Below, piece after piece: positions 15,637-23,810 of a DNA stretch of 64,000 nt. The position numbers and the translations under genes were made by a program. How positions within the stretch are numbered: the stretch's first letter is position 1; the number at the start of each line of letters is the position of its first letter. The stretch comes from Parcubacteria group bacterium (GTDB lineage Bacteria > Patescibacteria > Paceibacteria > UBA9973 > UBA2103). The stretch lies in assembly GCA_028286605.1 (NCBI GenBank), contig JAQBRE010000002.1:248001-312000 (forward strand). The letters run 5' to 3'. The notes below the pieces were generated by a model that saw only the letters and a program-made list of their open reading frames with translations, searched no databases and had not been told where the DNA came from.

Positions 15637-17603
15637 ACTGGTACTCACTGATATTCGGTACGCTCTCGTGGTCTCAGTTGCCGCAGAATCCTATTGCGTG
15701 GTTCGGCGCATGCTGCGTGCTGCTCGGCGGCCTTGTGGTGCTCGGCATCATCACCTATAACAAATTCTGGACGCGTCTGTGGAAAGAATGGCTTACCTCG
15801 GTTGATCCGAAACGTATCGGCGTGATGTATCTGGTGGTCGCAGCGATTATGCTTGCGCGTGGAGGTGTCGATGCATTGCTGATGCGCGCGCAGCAGGCAA
15901 CTTCAGTGGGGGATTCGCAGGGAATACTTACTGCGCAGCATTTCCAGGAGATCTTCTCGGCGCATGGCTCGATCATGATCTTCTTCGTGGCGATGGGATT
16001 CATGTTCGGCCTTATCAATCTTATTCTTCCGCTGCAAATAGGCGCACGCGATGTTGCATTCCCATTCCTGAACTCGCTCAGCTTCTGGCTGTTCGCCGCC
16101 GGCGCAGTGCTGGTGAATGTGTCGCTCGTGCTGGGTGATTTCTCTGCGGCGGGCTGGCTGGCATACCCGCCGCTCTCTGAGCTCGCCTATAGTCCGACGG
16201 TGGGCGTGGACTACTGGCTGTGGAGCCTGCAGATATCTGGCATCGGGTCTTTGCTTTCAGGAGTGAACTTCCTCGTTACTATCGTGCGCATGCGCTGCAA
16301 GGGAATGACATACATGAAGATGCCGATGTTCGTATGGAGCGTCTTCGGCGCAATGTGGCTCGTCGTGGTCTCGTTCCCGATACTCACCGTTACGCTCGCG
16401 CTGCTCGCGCTTGATCGAACAGCCGGCATGCACTTCTTCACGGCCGGCTTCGGCGGCAACATGATGATGTATGTGAACTTGATTTGGGCATGGGGCCATC
16501 CTGAAGTGTACATACTGATTCTTCCGGCCTTCGGTATTTTCTCGGAAGTGGTGCCGGTGTTCTCCGGCAAGAAGCTTGCCGGCTACACGTCTATGGTGCT
16601 TTCAATCATGGCGATCGTCGCGCTTTCGTTCCTCGTGTGGCTGCATCATTTCTTTACGATGGGCGCCGGTGCGGATGTGAACGCGTTCTTCGGCATCATG
16701 ACGGCAGTGATCGCGATACCGACGGGCGTGAAGATCTTCAACTGGATTTTCACTATGTATAAAGGACGCATCCGCTTCACGACGCCGATGCTGTGGTTCA
16801 TGGGCTTCGTCGTGCTGTTCACGCTTGGTGGCATCGCCGGCGTGGTGATGGCGGAACCGCCGGCAGACTATCAGCTGCATAACAGCCTGTTCCTGGTGGC
16901 GCACTTCCATACGATGATCGTGAGCGGCGTGCTCTTCGGCTACTTCGCCGGCCTAACGTATTGGTTCCCGAAGATATTCGGCTTCCGCCTTGATGAACGC
17001 CTGGGTCGTCGTGCATTCTGGTTCTGGCTCTTCGGGTTCATCCTTGCCTTCGGTCCGCTCTATGTGCTCGGCCTCATGGGTGCCACACGACGTATCGACC
17101 ACTACGCTGCTGCGACCGGCTGGCAAGGCTGGTTCATAATTGCCGCTATCGGCGCGGTGCTTATTGCGTGTGGCTTCATTACGCAGATCATGCAGCTCGT
17201 GCACAGCATCAAGTGTCGCAATGATCGTCGCGACACTACCGGCGATCCGTGGAATGGCCGCACGCTCGAATGGTCGGTGGTTTCGCCGGCACCGTTCTAT
17301 AACTTCGCAACGCTTCCGGTGGTTGAGCAGCGCGACCCATTCTGGTATTCGAAAGGTTCGCAGCTGCTAAAGCAGGAAACATACGAAGATATCGTGATGC
17401 CGAAGAATACGAGCGCAGGGCTCATCATCGCCGGCTTCGTATTCTTATGTGCCTTCGGTATCGTGTGGCACATGTGGCTGCTCGTTGGCATTGCGTTGCT
17501 GGGTGCAATCATTACAGTGCTCGTTCGCGTATTTAGCGAAGAAACGGAATATGTGGTTACGGCGAGCGAAGTGGAACGGATAGAGCGCATGCATACTATA
17601 TGA
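15633..17603 (+). CDS. cyoB: cytochrome bo3-type quinol oxidase subunit I
   Basis: The 656-residue catalytic subunit of a heme-copper oxidase, with about 15 membrane helices. Heme and copper ligands are visible: SAHGSIMIFF (low-spin heme His), WAWGHPEVYILILP (CuB His and cross-linked Tyr), LVWLHHFFTMG (two CuB His), and LVAHFHTMIVSG (heme o3 and heme b His). PTGVKIFNW holds the K-channel Lys. It reduces O2 to water with quinol electrons and pumps protons. Overlaps with neighbours are 4 nt on both sides. Confidence 0.98.
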   Translation: MNWYSLIFGTLSWSQLPQNPIAWFGACCVLLGGLVVLGIITYNKFWTRLWKEWLTSVDPKRIGVMYLVVAAIMLARGGVDALLMRAQQATSVGDSQGILTAQHFQEIFSAHGSIMIFFVAMGFMFGLINLILPLQIGARDVAFPFLNSLSFWLFAAGAVLVNVSLVLGDFSAAGWLAYPPLSELAYSPTVGVDYWLWSLQISGIGSLLSGVNFLVTIVRMRCKGMTYMKMPMFVWSVFGAMWLVVVSFPILTVTLALLALDRTAGMHFFTAGFGGNMMMYVNLIWAWGHPEVYILILPAFGIFSEVVPVFSGKKLAGYTSMVLSIMAIVALSFLVWLHHFFTMGAGADVNAFFGIMTAVIAIPTGVKIFNWIFTMYKGRIRFTTPMLWFMGFVVLFTLGGIAGVVMAEPPADYQLHNSLFLVAHFHTMIVSGVLFGYFAGLTYWFPKIFGFRLDERLGRRAFWFWLFGFILAFGPLYVLGLMGATRRIDHYAAATGWQGWFIIAAIGAVLIACGFITQIMQLVHSIKCRNDRRDTTGDPWNGRTLEWSVVSPAPFYNFATLPVVEQRDPFWYSKGSQLLKQETYEDIVMPKNTSAGLIIAGFVFLCAFGIVWHMWLLVGIALLGAIITVLVRVFSEETEYVVTASEVERIERMHTI

Positions 17604-18181
17604 ACGGCATCATGAACGACATGAAAAAAGATTCTACGACGGTGTTCGGATTCTGGGTATACCTGATGACGGACTTCGTACTCTTCGCATCGCTTTTCGC
17701 GGTATATGCCGTATTGCATGCAAATACGTTCGGCGGCGTAGGAGGAAAAGATATCTTCAACGCGCCGTTCGTGCTTATTGAAACGATAATCCTGCTCACG
17801 AGCAGTTTCACCACCGGCCTCGCGCTTCTTGCAGCAAAGGCAGGGAAGAAGTGGTGGGTATTGATTCTGCTTCTTGCGACGGCTGCGCTCGGTGCTGCGT
17901 TCGTATCGCTCGAGTTCAGTGAGTTCAGCACTCTCGTACTCGAAGGTCACCGTTGGACGCAAAGTGGTTTTCTGTCGGCATACTTTACATTGGTGGGAAC
18001 ACACGGCTTACACGTTTTGATCGGCTTGCTGTGGATGGTGGCACTCATGATCGCTATCATCCGTCATGGCCTTACGCAGCCGAACATGCGCAAGCTCTTG
18101 CTCTTCAGCTTGTTCTGGCACTTCCTTGATATCATCTGGATATTCATCTTTACGCTCGTATACCTATTCGGTCTCCTATGA
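17600..18181 (+). CDS. cyoC: cytochrome bo3-type quinol oxidase subunit III
   Basis: A 193-residue, five-helix membrane protein. GFWVYLMTDFVLFASLFAVYAVL at the start, TGLALLAAKAGKKW, and YFTLVGTHGLHVLIGLLWM, then FWHFLDIIWIFIF are the hallmarks of COX3/CyoC. It stabilises subunit I. It overlaps cyoB and cyoD by 4 nt each. An alternative start at 17612 (MNDMKKD) is possible, but 17600 gives the ATGA coupling seen along the operon. Confidence 0.95.
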   Translation: MNGIMNDMKKDSTTVFGFWVYLMTDFVLFASLFAVYAVLHANTFGGVGGKDIFNAPFVLIETIILLTSSFTTGLALLAAKAGKKWWVLILLLATAALGAAFVSLEFSEFSTLVLEGHRWTQSGFLSAYFTLVGTHGLHVLIGLLWMVALMIAIIRHGLTQPNMRKLLLFSLFWHFLDIIWIFIFTLVYLFGLL

Positions 18182-18582
18182 ACACTCGCACTTATTTCGA
18201 AGACGTCGGCGCCTGGCCGGCAGCAGAAGGAAAGCCGCACCTGGTATGGCCTGCCTACGTACTTGGCTTTATTCTTTCGCTCCTGCTTACATTCGCTGCG
18301 TACGGCGTGGTGGTGTATCACGTCCTACCCGTATCGCTTACGTATGTGATCGCGGTGCTGATAGGGCTCGCTGGCATACAGTTCCTCGTGCAGCTCGTGT
18401 TCTTCTTCCACTTGAGCGCACAGCACGCTGCGCGCGAACGTCTCATCATTCTTGGCGGCACGATAATAATCGTTGGAATACTGCTTTCCGGTTCTATCTG
18501 GATCATGTTCACGCTTGATCAGCGAATGATGCCGAGCGCTACGCAGATGACGCACTACATGGATACGCAGGCTGGTATTTAA
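18178..18582 (+). CDS. cyoD: cytochrome bo3-type quinol oxidase subunit IV
   Basis: A 134-residue protein with three membrane helices (YVLGFILSLLLTFAAYGVVV, IGLAGIQFLVQLVFFFHL, and IIIVGILLSGSIWIMF), the size and layout of CyoD/COX4_pro. It assists assembly of the oxidase. The stop is followed after 2 nt by cyoE. Confidence 0.92.
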   Translation: MNTRTYFEDVGAWPAAEGKPHLVWPAYVLGFILSLLLTFAAYGVVVYHVLPVSLTYVIAVLIGLAGIQFLVQLVFFFHLSAQHAARERLIILGGTIIIVGILLSGSIWIMFTLDQRMMPSATQMTHYMDTQAGI

Positions 18583-18584
18583 TC

Positions 18585-19448
18585 ATGTTCAAGAACTATT
18601 ATCGTTTAGCGAAGCCAGGGATCGTATACGGCAATACGTTCACCACGCTTGCAGGATTTTTGTTCGCATCGCAATTGAATTTCAGCCCTCTGACGATTAT
18701 CCTCCTGCTCGCTACGCTCGCAGGTCTGGGCCTCGTCATAGCATCCGCTGCGGTATTCAATAACTATCTTGATCGCGATATCGATAAGAAGATGGAACGC
18801 ACCAGCAAGCGCCCGCTTGTGACGGGTGTTATCAGCCCGCGTGCCGCGCTTATATATGGAACAGTATTAGGGCTCATCGGATTCGCGATTCTTTTCTTTT
18901 TCGTAAATATACTCAGTACAGAAATCGCGCTCTTCGGATTCATCTTCTACGCGCTCATCTATACGATAGCGAAACACAAGACGTCATGGGCTGCGGTTAT
19001 CGGAAGCATCCCGGGCGCCGTGCCGATCGTCGTGGGATACACGGCCGTAACAAATCATCTCGATATCTCTGCGCTCATTCTTTTCATCGTAATGGTGGCG
19101 TGGCAGATGCCGCACTTCTATGCGATCGCGGTCTATCGCCTGAAGGAATATGAAGCAGCTGGCATACCCGTGCTTCCTGCAAAGAAGGGAATAGCACGAA
19201 CGAAGATTCACATGCTTCTGTACATCATCGCGTTTCTGGTTGCCGCTATCGCGCTTTTCGCGTTCGGCTACGTCGGCTACGTATATCTCGTACTCATTCT
19301 TACCTTCGGTCTTTCATGGCTCTGGCGCAGCATCAAGGGATTCAAAACCTCTGATGACCCGAAATGGGCACGCAGCTTATTTCTTTACTCGCTTGTCGTG
19401 CTGGTCGCATTCTGCGTCGCTATCATTCTTGGCCCCGTCCTACCGTAG
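18585..19448 (+). CDS. cyoE: protoheme IX farnesyltransferase (heme o synthase)
   Basis: The 287-residue UbiA-type prenyltransferase has about nine membrane helices and the polyprenyl-diphosphate site NNYLDRDIDKKMERT, with AYR-like second acidic loop in YRLKEYEAAGIPVLP. It converts heme b to heme o for subunit I by adding a farnesyl group. Its presence at the end of the operon means the oxidase locus is self-contained for heme o, although no heme b synthesis gene is in the window. The last 9 nt overlap the convergent gene ending at 19440. Confidence 0.97.
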   Translation: MFKNYYRLAKPGIVYGNTFTTLAGFLFASQLNFSPLTIILLLATLAGLGLVIASAAVFNNYLDRDIDKKMERTSKRPLVTGVISPRAALIYGTVLGLIGFAILFFFVNILSTEIALFGFIFYALIYTIAKHKTSWAAVIGSIPGAVPIVVGYTAVTNHLDISALILFIVMVAWQMPHFYAIAVYRLKEYEAAGIPVLPAKKGIARTKIHMLLYIIAFLVAAIALFAFGYVGYVYLVLILTFGLSWLWRSIKGFKTSDDPKWARSLFLYSLVVLVAFCVAIILGPVLP

Positions 19449-20063
19449 GCGCTCTTTCAGTCCATCGAACATCACGACATCAGTCGCGTAATCTATCAGG
19501 CCAGGCAGGGAAGGAGGAATCAGTTTCGCTGATCTACCATTCGGTTTCGCAAGGCGAAGGCGCAGATGGAAGGAAGTGCTCGTCGGCGTATCATTTTCCA
19601 GTACAAGTGCCCAGGTGAATGCATACGGTTGCGCCGTGGTGGTCGCTTCGCCATTATGGAATGATCCGTACACGACGTACTGATTCTGCTGCAACGAAAG
19701 CACTTTCAATGAACCGCCGCCCCAATCGGGAACAACATCGCCTACGTTCATATGCTGGAATTGCTGAAGCGTCGTGCTTGCCGCATGTTCGTGAAGTACA
19801 TCCTCCAGCCAGAACGGTGCATACCAGCCGCCGCGATCTTTTCCGAGCTGCTGTATCCACGGCCACGCAACCTCTGCTGAAACCGGAAGCGTTGCTGCGC
19901 GGTCTATCGAGATCCACGGATCAGCAATGACCTTGTCGCCGGGCAATGCTTCAGAAATTTGTGCAGGAGTTACACCTGAATGCGTGCCAAGGATGTGGAC
20001 CGCCAGAACGAGAACAACAATAACCGCCAGAACGATGACTAGAATAGTGCGTGTGCGTTTCAT
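19440..20063 (-). CDS. membrane-anchored SRPBCC-like protein
   Basis: A 207-residue protein with one N-terminal membrane helix (TILVIVLAVIVVLVLAVHIL) followed by an extracytoplasmic domain. SIDRAATLPVSAEVAWPWI then QQLGKDRGGWYAPFWLED resembles the start of START/SRPBCC proteins, which bind hydrophobic ligands, and the second half contains a repeated beta-strand pattern. Ligand unknown. I choose ATG 20063 (MKRTRT), preceded at a leaderless distance by CTATAG, over the longer start at 20096. It converges on cyoE with a 9-nt overlap. Confidence 0.65.
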   Translation of the reverse strand: MKRTRTILVIVLAVIVVLVLAVHILGTHSGVTPAQISEALPGDKVIADPWISIDRAATLPVSAEVAWPWIQQLGKDRGGWYAPFWLEDVLHEHAASTTLQQFQHMNVGDVVPDWGGGSLKVLSLQQNQYVVYGSFHNGEATTTAQPYAFTWALVLENDTPTSTSFHLRLRLAKPNGRSAKLIPPSLPGLIDYATDVVMFDGLKERLR

Positions 20064-20164
20064 CTTTCTATAGTAGCGCCTTTCCAATCCCATCATTTGA
20101 TGAATAGTGGAATTATGCCGTTTCTGCTAGACTGCCGACAGATTGAAATCAACGAGGTGCGGTA

Positions 20165-20608
20165 ATGGATATGTTCTCACTCGAAGTCCCGTTGAGCGTC
20201 TTGATGCTCAAGGTGCTCGTTTTTGGTCTGGTTGCGCTCCTTGGCCTCCAACTTAAAGATGCAGCCCAGCTGGGCAAGGATCTTCATGCAGACCGTACGC
20301 AAAGTGATCGCCTATACAAGATTCTGCTTCGGCGGAAGAAAACCTTAACGTTCTATATATTCTGCTCGATTATCTTCAGTATTTTGGCAATTGAGGCAAC
20401 GGTGCAGGTTACCGGCAGACGCGATGCATTTCCGACTCTGCTTCCATTCCATCTGGTTTTCGCATTCATATTCTTCGCTCTATTCGTCACTCTCTTGGTA
20501 CTGAACGGCCACCGGCATCCGAGACAGCATCGCAAGATTGCCATTATGTTCATTGTGTTCGGTATGGTGGCTCTCATAAGCGGTCTCTATATGCTCGTGA
20601 AGATGTAG
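20165..20608 (+). CDS. four-helix membrane protein with histidines (DUF420-like)
   Basis: A 147-residue protein with four predicted helices and a His cluster between the last two (PFHLVFAFIFFALFVTLLVL then NGHRHPRQHRK). The arrangement resembles DUF420 and other small heme- or quinone-linked membrane proteins, and the gene lies close to the cyo operon, but no function is shown. GAGGTG 5 nt before the ATG is one of the few SD-like signals on the backbone genes. Confidence 0.6.
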   Translation: MDMFSLEVPLSVLMLKVLVFGLVALLGLQLKDAAQLGKDLHADRTQSDRLYKILLRRKKTLTFYIFCSIIFSILAIEATVQVTGRRDAFPTLLPFHLVFAFIFFALFVTLLVLNGHRHPRQHRKIAIMFIVFGMVALISGLYMLVKM

Positions 20609-20614
20609 ACAATG

Positions 20615-20653
20615 AGGAACCCCACTCGCGCATGCGTGAGTGGGGCCTCTTTC
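20615..20653 (+). terminator. terminator
   Basis: CCCCACTC / GAGTGGGG stem with GCGCATGCGT loop, extended by GAGG/CCTC, then TTTCT. Lies between convergent genes. Confidence 0.75.
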
Positions 20654-20670
20654 TATCTTTCGTTCAATCG

Positions 20671-21054
20671 TTATTCGCCCACCTCGTGCAGATCTTCCTG
20701 TATCGTGCTGCGCAAGTCGTTGAACTCCTTCGTGAGGCGATCAAGCTTCTCGTCGGCACTATCTTCGATATCGATGAAATCATTACGTGCAGGATCGATC
20801 GAGCGGATGATCTCATCCAGCTTCAGATGAATTGCATGCGCATCGCGATTCTGTGTGTTCTGAATCAGGAACACCATGAGGAACGTAAGGATCGTCGTAC
20901 CGGTATTAATCACCAGCTGCCAGGTGTTGGAGAACTGGAAGATCGGTCCGGTAAGTGCCCAGACGACCACCAGCAATACGGCAACGATGAAACCGAACGG
21001 CGAACCTGTCGCCTTGCTCGTCCACTGGGCTGTCTTGCGGAACAGATTCTTCAT
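20671..21054 (-). CDS. low-affinity iron permease family membrane protein
   Basis: A 127-residue protein with two membrane helices (GFIVAVLLVVVWALTGPIF and LVINTGTTILTFLMVFLIQN) followed by NTQNRDAHAIHLKLDEIIRS, the signature stretch of the low-affinity iron permease (Fet4-like, PF04120) family found in many bacteria. The C-terminal acidic tail (DIEDSADEKLDRLTKEFNDL) is helical. Whether it transports iron is not established for such short members. It follows a small membrane-protein gene by 7 nt on the same strand. Confidence 0.8.
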   Translation of the reverse strand: MKNLFRKTAQWTSKATGSPFGFIVAVLLVVVWALTGPIFQFSNTWQLVINTGTTILTFLMVFLIQNTQNRDAHAIHLKLDEIIRSIDPARNDFIDIEDSADEKLDRLTKEFNDLRSTIQEDLHEVGE

Positions 21055-21061
21055 ACGGATA

Positions 21062-21280
21062 TTATGCCTGCTCGCTACGTGCGTAGCACTTGCAGCCGCC
21101 TGAACAGAACTGCACGAGACCGATAAGAATGATTATAATTGGCCATGCGAAGCGGGCGATAGTAACATCCAGATAGCCGAGGGTTCCAAGAAGGAAGTTC
21201 AATCCGAAGAGCATGATAAGGATTGGAACTATCTTGTGATGAGGGCAACGGCAAGCCGATGCTGAGTTAACGTGATTCAT
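21062..21280 (-). CDS. small membrane protein with terminal Cys/His clusters
   Basis: A 72-residue protein with two hydrophobic helices (IVPILIMLFGLNFLLGTLGY and FAWPIIIILIGLVQF) between an N-terminal CRCPHHK and a C-terminal CSGGCKC. The paired Cys/His ends suggest metal binding, which would fit the iron-permease-like gene 7 nt downstream, but this is inference. No family assigned. Confidence 0.6.
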   Translation of the reverse strand: MNHVNSASACRCPHHKIVPILIMLFGLNFLLGTLGYLDVTIARFAWPIIIILIGLVQFCSGGCKCYARSEQA

Positions 21281-21444
21281 GTACTGAAATTATTGGGTAT
21301 GCCTTAAGAATAACATTGAAAAAAAGCAAGAAATACCGTAGTGTTCAAGGGTTCGCCTATAGAACAAAAGCCGATGTAGGCTTATGAAGCCTGCAGCGTG
21401 CTCTCTCGGGCGAAAAGACATAAGAATGTCTTTTACCCTCGTTC

Positions 21445-21516
21445 GCCGATGTAGCTCAGGGGTAGAGCAACTCCATGGTAAGGAGTAGGTCGACAGTTCA
21501 ATTCTGTCCATCGGCT
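21445..21516 (+). tRNA. tRNA-Thr (GGT)
   Basis: Acceptor GCCGATG/CATCGGC, D arm GCTC...GAGC with AGGGGTA loop, anticodon stem ACTCC/GGAGT with loop ATGGTAA (GGT at 21477-21479), T arm GACAG-TTCAATT-CTGTC. CCA not encoded. Confidence 0.93.
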
Positions 21517-21614
21517 CAACAAAAAGTGAAGAACAGCTAAAATATTCCTGGGGCTCTTCTAAAGGAAAGCTGAAGAGTCCTTTTCAGGCACAACCCATTT
21601 CTTATAATTAATGG

Positions 21615-22055
21615 ATGTCTAATCCGAAGAAAGCAAGAACTCCTTGTCTTGTTTGTTCAAAAGAACCGGCACGCGCAGCATATAAATACTGCAGCAATTC
21701 ATGTCAGCAAGAATTCGAATACCGAATGTACATTGAAGAGTGGAAAAGAGGAGAAATATCTGGTCTGGCGAAGATTGGAATCGTATCCAGTACCGTTAAG
21801 CGATATCTGAGAAGAAAATTTAATAACAAATGTTGCGTGTGCGGATGGGAAGAAGTGAATACCAAAACCGGGCTCGTCCCTCTTGTGGCAGATCATATCG
21901 ACGGGAATTGGCATAATAACAACGAAAGCAATTTGCGACTTATTTGTCCAAACTGTGATTCACTCACTCATACGTATGCAGCTCTAAATAAAGGAAAAGG
22001 AAGGGATAATCGTGCTAAAAGTAAACGATCGATGGATGCCCACATGCTTGTCTAA
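21615..22055 (+). CDS. HNH endonuclease
   Basis: The 146-residue protein has an N-terminal Cys cluster (CLVCSKEP...YCSNSCQQEF), a basic middle, and a C-terminal HNH module: CCVCGWEE, VADHIDGNWHNNNESNLRLI, CPNCD, with zinc-binding CxxC pairs and the catalytic His in DHIDGN. Such nucleases are common in homing and phage elements. It sits between two tRNA-Thr genes, which suggests a homing or integration history. TATAAT at 21603-21608 lies 6 nt before ATG 21615. Confidence 0.88.
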   Translation: MSNPKKARTPCLVCSKEPARAAYKYCSNSCQQEFEYRMYIEEWKRGEISGLAKIGIVSSTVKRYLRRKFNNKCCVCGWEEVNTKTGLVPLVADHIDGNWHNNNESNLRLICPNCDSLTHTYAALNKGKGRDNRAKSKRSMDAHMLV

Positions 22056-22084
22056 ATGTGCTTTGAAAGGTAATGTTTTCAAAT

Positions 22085-22157
22085 GCCGAGGTAGCTCAGT
22101 TGGTAGAGCGGCGGTATCGTAAATCGTAGGTCGGGAGTTCAAGCCTCCCCCTCGGCT
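22085..22157 (+). tRNA. tRNA-Thr (CGT)
   Basis: Acceptor GCCGAGG/CCTCGGC, D arm GCTC-AGTTGGTA-GAGC, anticodon loop ATCGTAA (CGT at 22118-22120), T arm GGGAG-TTCAAGC-CTCCC, discriminator T with CCA encoded to 22160. The anticodon stem GCGGT/ATCGT contains two G-U pairs. Confidence 0.9.
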
Positions 22158-22166
22158 CCAATGCAA

Positions 22167-22194
22167 GCAAAAACCGCCGCAAGGCGGTTTTTGC
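22167..22194. terminator. terminator after tRNA-Thr (CGT)
   Basis: 12-bp stem GCAAAAACCGCC / GGCGGTTTTTGC, loop GCAA, with T-run in the 3' arm. Confidence 0.88.
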
Positions 22195-22200
22195 TATACT
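22195..22200 (+). promoter_or_regulatory. -10 box of prfB
   Basis: TATACT directly after the terminator and 6 nt before the prfB ATG: a start site at the A of ATG would give a leaderless mRNA. Confidence 0.6.
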
Positions 22201-22206
22201 TGCAAG

Positions 22207-23109
22207 ATGAATCCCGAAGAACGACTCACGGAGATAGAAGCGCTGATGGCATCGCCTAGCTTCTGGAGCGACAAGGACAATGCGCAGAAAGTAGTGCGCG
22301 AATATCAGTCGCTTAAAGAGGGTGGCTCAGGCGATCCGGCAGACGCTCACGACGCGGGCTCAGCAACGCTCGCCATACTCGCCGGCGCAGGCGGCGATGA
22401 TGCGGAAGATTTCGCACGTATGCTGCGCGGCATGTACGAAGGGTACGCGAGCAATAAAGGATGGACCGCACGCGAATTGCATGCGAACGAGAACAATCAC
22501 GGCGGCTACCGGAACGTGCTTCTTGAAATAGAAGGACGCGGTGCGTATGGCCGGCTTAAGAAAGAAAGTGGCGTGCACCGCCTCGTGCGCATCTCGCCGT
22601 TCAACGCGAACGACAAGCGCCAGACTTCATTCGCTCTGGTAGAAGTATTGCCGGTGCTCGCGCCGAATGAACAGGTTGCGCTGAATCCGGATGATCTCGA
22701 AGTGACGTTCGCCCGCTCCGGAGGAGCGGGAGGTCAGAACGTGAACAAGCGCGAAACTGCCGTGCGTATCACACATGTCCCTACCGGCATCTCCGTACAC
22801 GTTTCCAGCGAACGCAGCCAGCAAGCGAATCGCGAAAAGGCAGAAGCCTTCATAAAAGCTAAGATATTTGCAAAAGAAGAAGAGAAGCGCCAAGCCGAGG
22901 CAAAAGGCCGCTCGATAGCCGCTACCACGGCAAATGAATGGGGAAGCCAGATGCGCTCGTACGTCCTTCACCCGTATAAGATGGTGAAAGATCACGAAAC
23001 AGGCCACGAATCATCGAATCCTGACGCTGTTTTGGGTGGTGACCTCGATGCATTCATCGATGCAGCCAATGCCGAACCACAGGAATCTGGGCAGGTCGAG
23101 GGTGAGTAG
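22207..23109 (+). CDS. prfB: peptide chain release factor 2, shortened
   Basis: At 300 residues (typical RF2 is about 365) this release factor keeps the stop-codon-reading tripeptide SPF in HRLVRISPFNAN and the catalytic GGQ in SGGAGGQNVNK, so it should terminate at UGA/UAA. The missing length is in N-terminal domain 1: the sequence goes from MASPSFWSDKDNAQKVV to the core within about 60 residues. No programmed frameshift is present, so the usual RF2 autoregulation is absent. An 8-bp hairpin (22712-22730) lies in the GGQ-coding region. A leaderless start is likely. Confidence 0.95.
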   Translation: MNPEERLTEIEALMASPSFWSDKDNAQKVVREYQSLKEGGSGDPADAHDAGSATLAILAGAGGDDAEDFARMLRGMYEGYASNKGWTARELHANENNHGGYRNVLLEIEGRGAYGRLKKESGVHRLVRISPFNANDKRQTSFALVEVLPVLAPNEQVALNPDDLEVTFARSGGAGGQNVNKRETAVRITHVPTGISVHVSSERSQQANREKAEAFIKAKIFAKEEEKRQAEAKGRSIAATTANEWGSQMRSYVLHPYKMVKDHETGHESSNPDAVLGGDLDAFIDAANAEPQESGQVEGE

Positions 23110-23111
23110 GG

Positions 23112-23117
23112 TATAAT
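23112..23117 (+). promoter_or_regulatory. -10 box of ftsE
   Basis: TATAAT 9 nt before the ftsE ATG and 3 nt after the prfB stop, so ftsEX can be transcribed on its own. Confidence 0.55.
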
Positions 23118-23126
23118 AATCCGGTC

Positions 23127-23807
23127 ATGATCTATTTCGACAAGGTGACGAAGCTCTACCGAGACGGGACTCCTGCTCTTGAAGACATCACCCTCTCGAT
23201 CGCTCCTAAGGAATTCGTTTCAATCGTCGGCCACTCCGGCGCAGGAAAGACGACACTTCTTAAAATGCTTCTCGTTGAAGAAGCGCCTACAGAAGGCACT
23301 ATCTATTTCGAATCAACCGATGTGCACTCATTGCCAAAGAGCATGCTGCACCACTATCGTCGCAAGATCGGCATGGTCTTCCAGGACTTCCGTCTTATTC
23401 CGAATAAGACCGCATACGAGAACATTGCGTTCGCGATGGAAGCGGCAGGCCGTCCCGATGACGAGATCGCATCAGACGTGCCGCACATACTTGATCTTGT
23501 GGACCTCACGAGCAAGGGCGGCCACTTTCCGCATCAGCTTTCCGGCGGCGAGCAGCAGCGCGTCGCTATCGGCCGCGCTATCGTGAATCAGCCGGACCTC
23601 ATCGTTGCCGATGAGCCGACGGGCAACCTCGACCCGGTGAACACGTACGAGATCGTCGAGATCCTTAAGAAGATCAACGAGCTCGGCACCACCGTGCTTA
23701 TTACGACGCACAATAAGGGTGTCGTGGATGCGATGGGGAAGCGCGTTATTACTATGGAGCGCGGACGCATCGTGCGTGACGATGCGCACGGACAATATAT
23801 TCTTTAG
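23127..23807 (+). CDS. ftsE: cell division ATP-binding protein FtsE
   Basis: The 226-residue ABC ATPase has Walker A GHSGAGKTT, Q-loop MVFQDFRLIPNKTAYEN, signature LSGGEQQRVAIGRA and Walker B DLIVADEPTGNLD. The Q-loop sequence and the adjacent ftsX identify it as FtsE, which with FtsX controls peptidoglycan hydrolases at the division site. Stop and ftsX start are 3 nt apart. Confidence 0.95.
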   Translation: MIYFDKVTKLYRDGTPALEDITLSIAPKEFVSIVGHSGAGKTTLLKMLLVEEAPTEGTIYFESTDVHSLPKSMLHHYRRKIGMVFQDFRLIPNKTAYENIAFAMEAAGRPDDEIASDVPHILDLVDLTSKGGHFPHQLSGGEQQRVAIGRAIVNQPDLIVADEPTGNLDPVNTYEIVEILKKINELGTTVLITTHNKGVVDAMGKRVITMERGRIVRDDAHGQYIL

Positions 23808-23810
23808 CCT

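Noticed and set aside
14782..18004. Long minus-strand open frames opposite the cyo genes (for example 14782-15432 and 17297-18004)
   Set aside because: They mirror the GC-rich coding frame of genuine oxidase subunits and show no motifs of their own.
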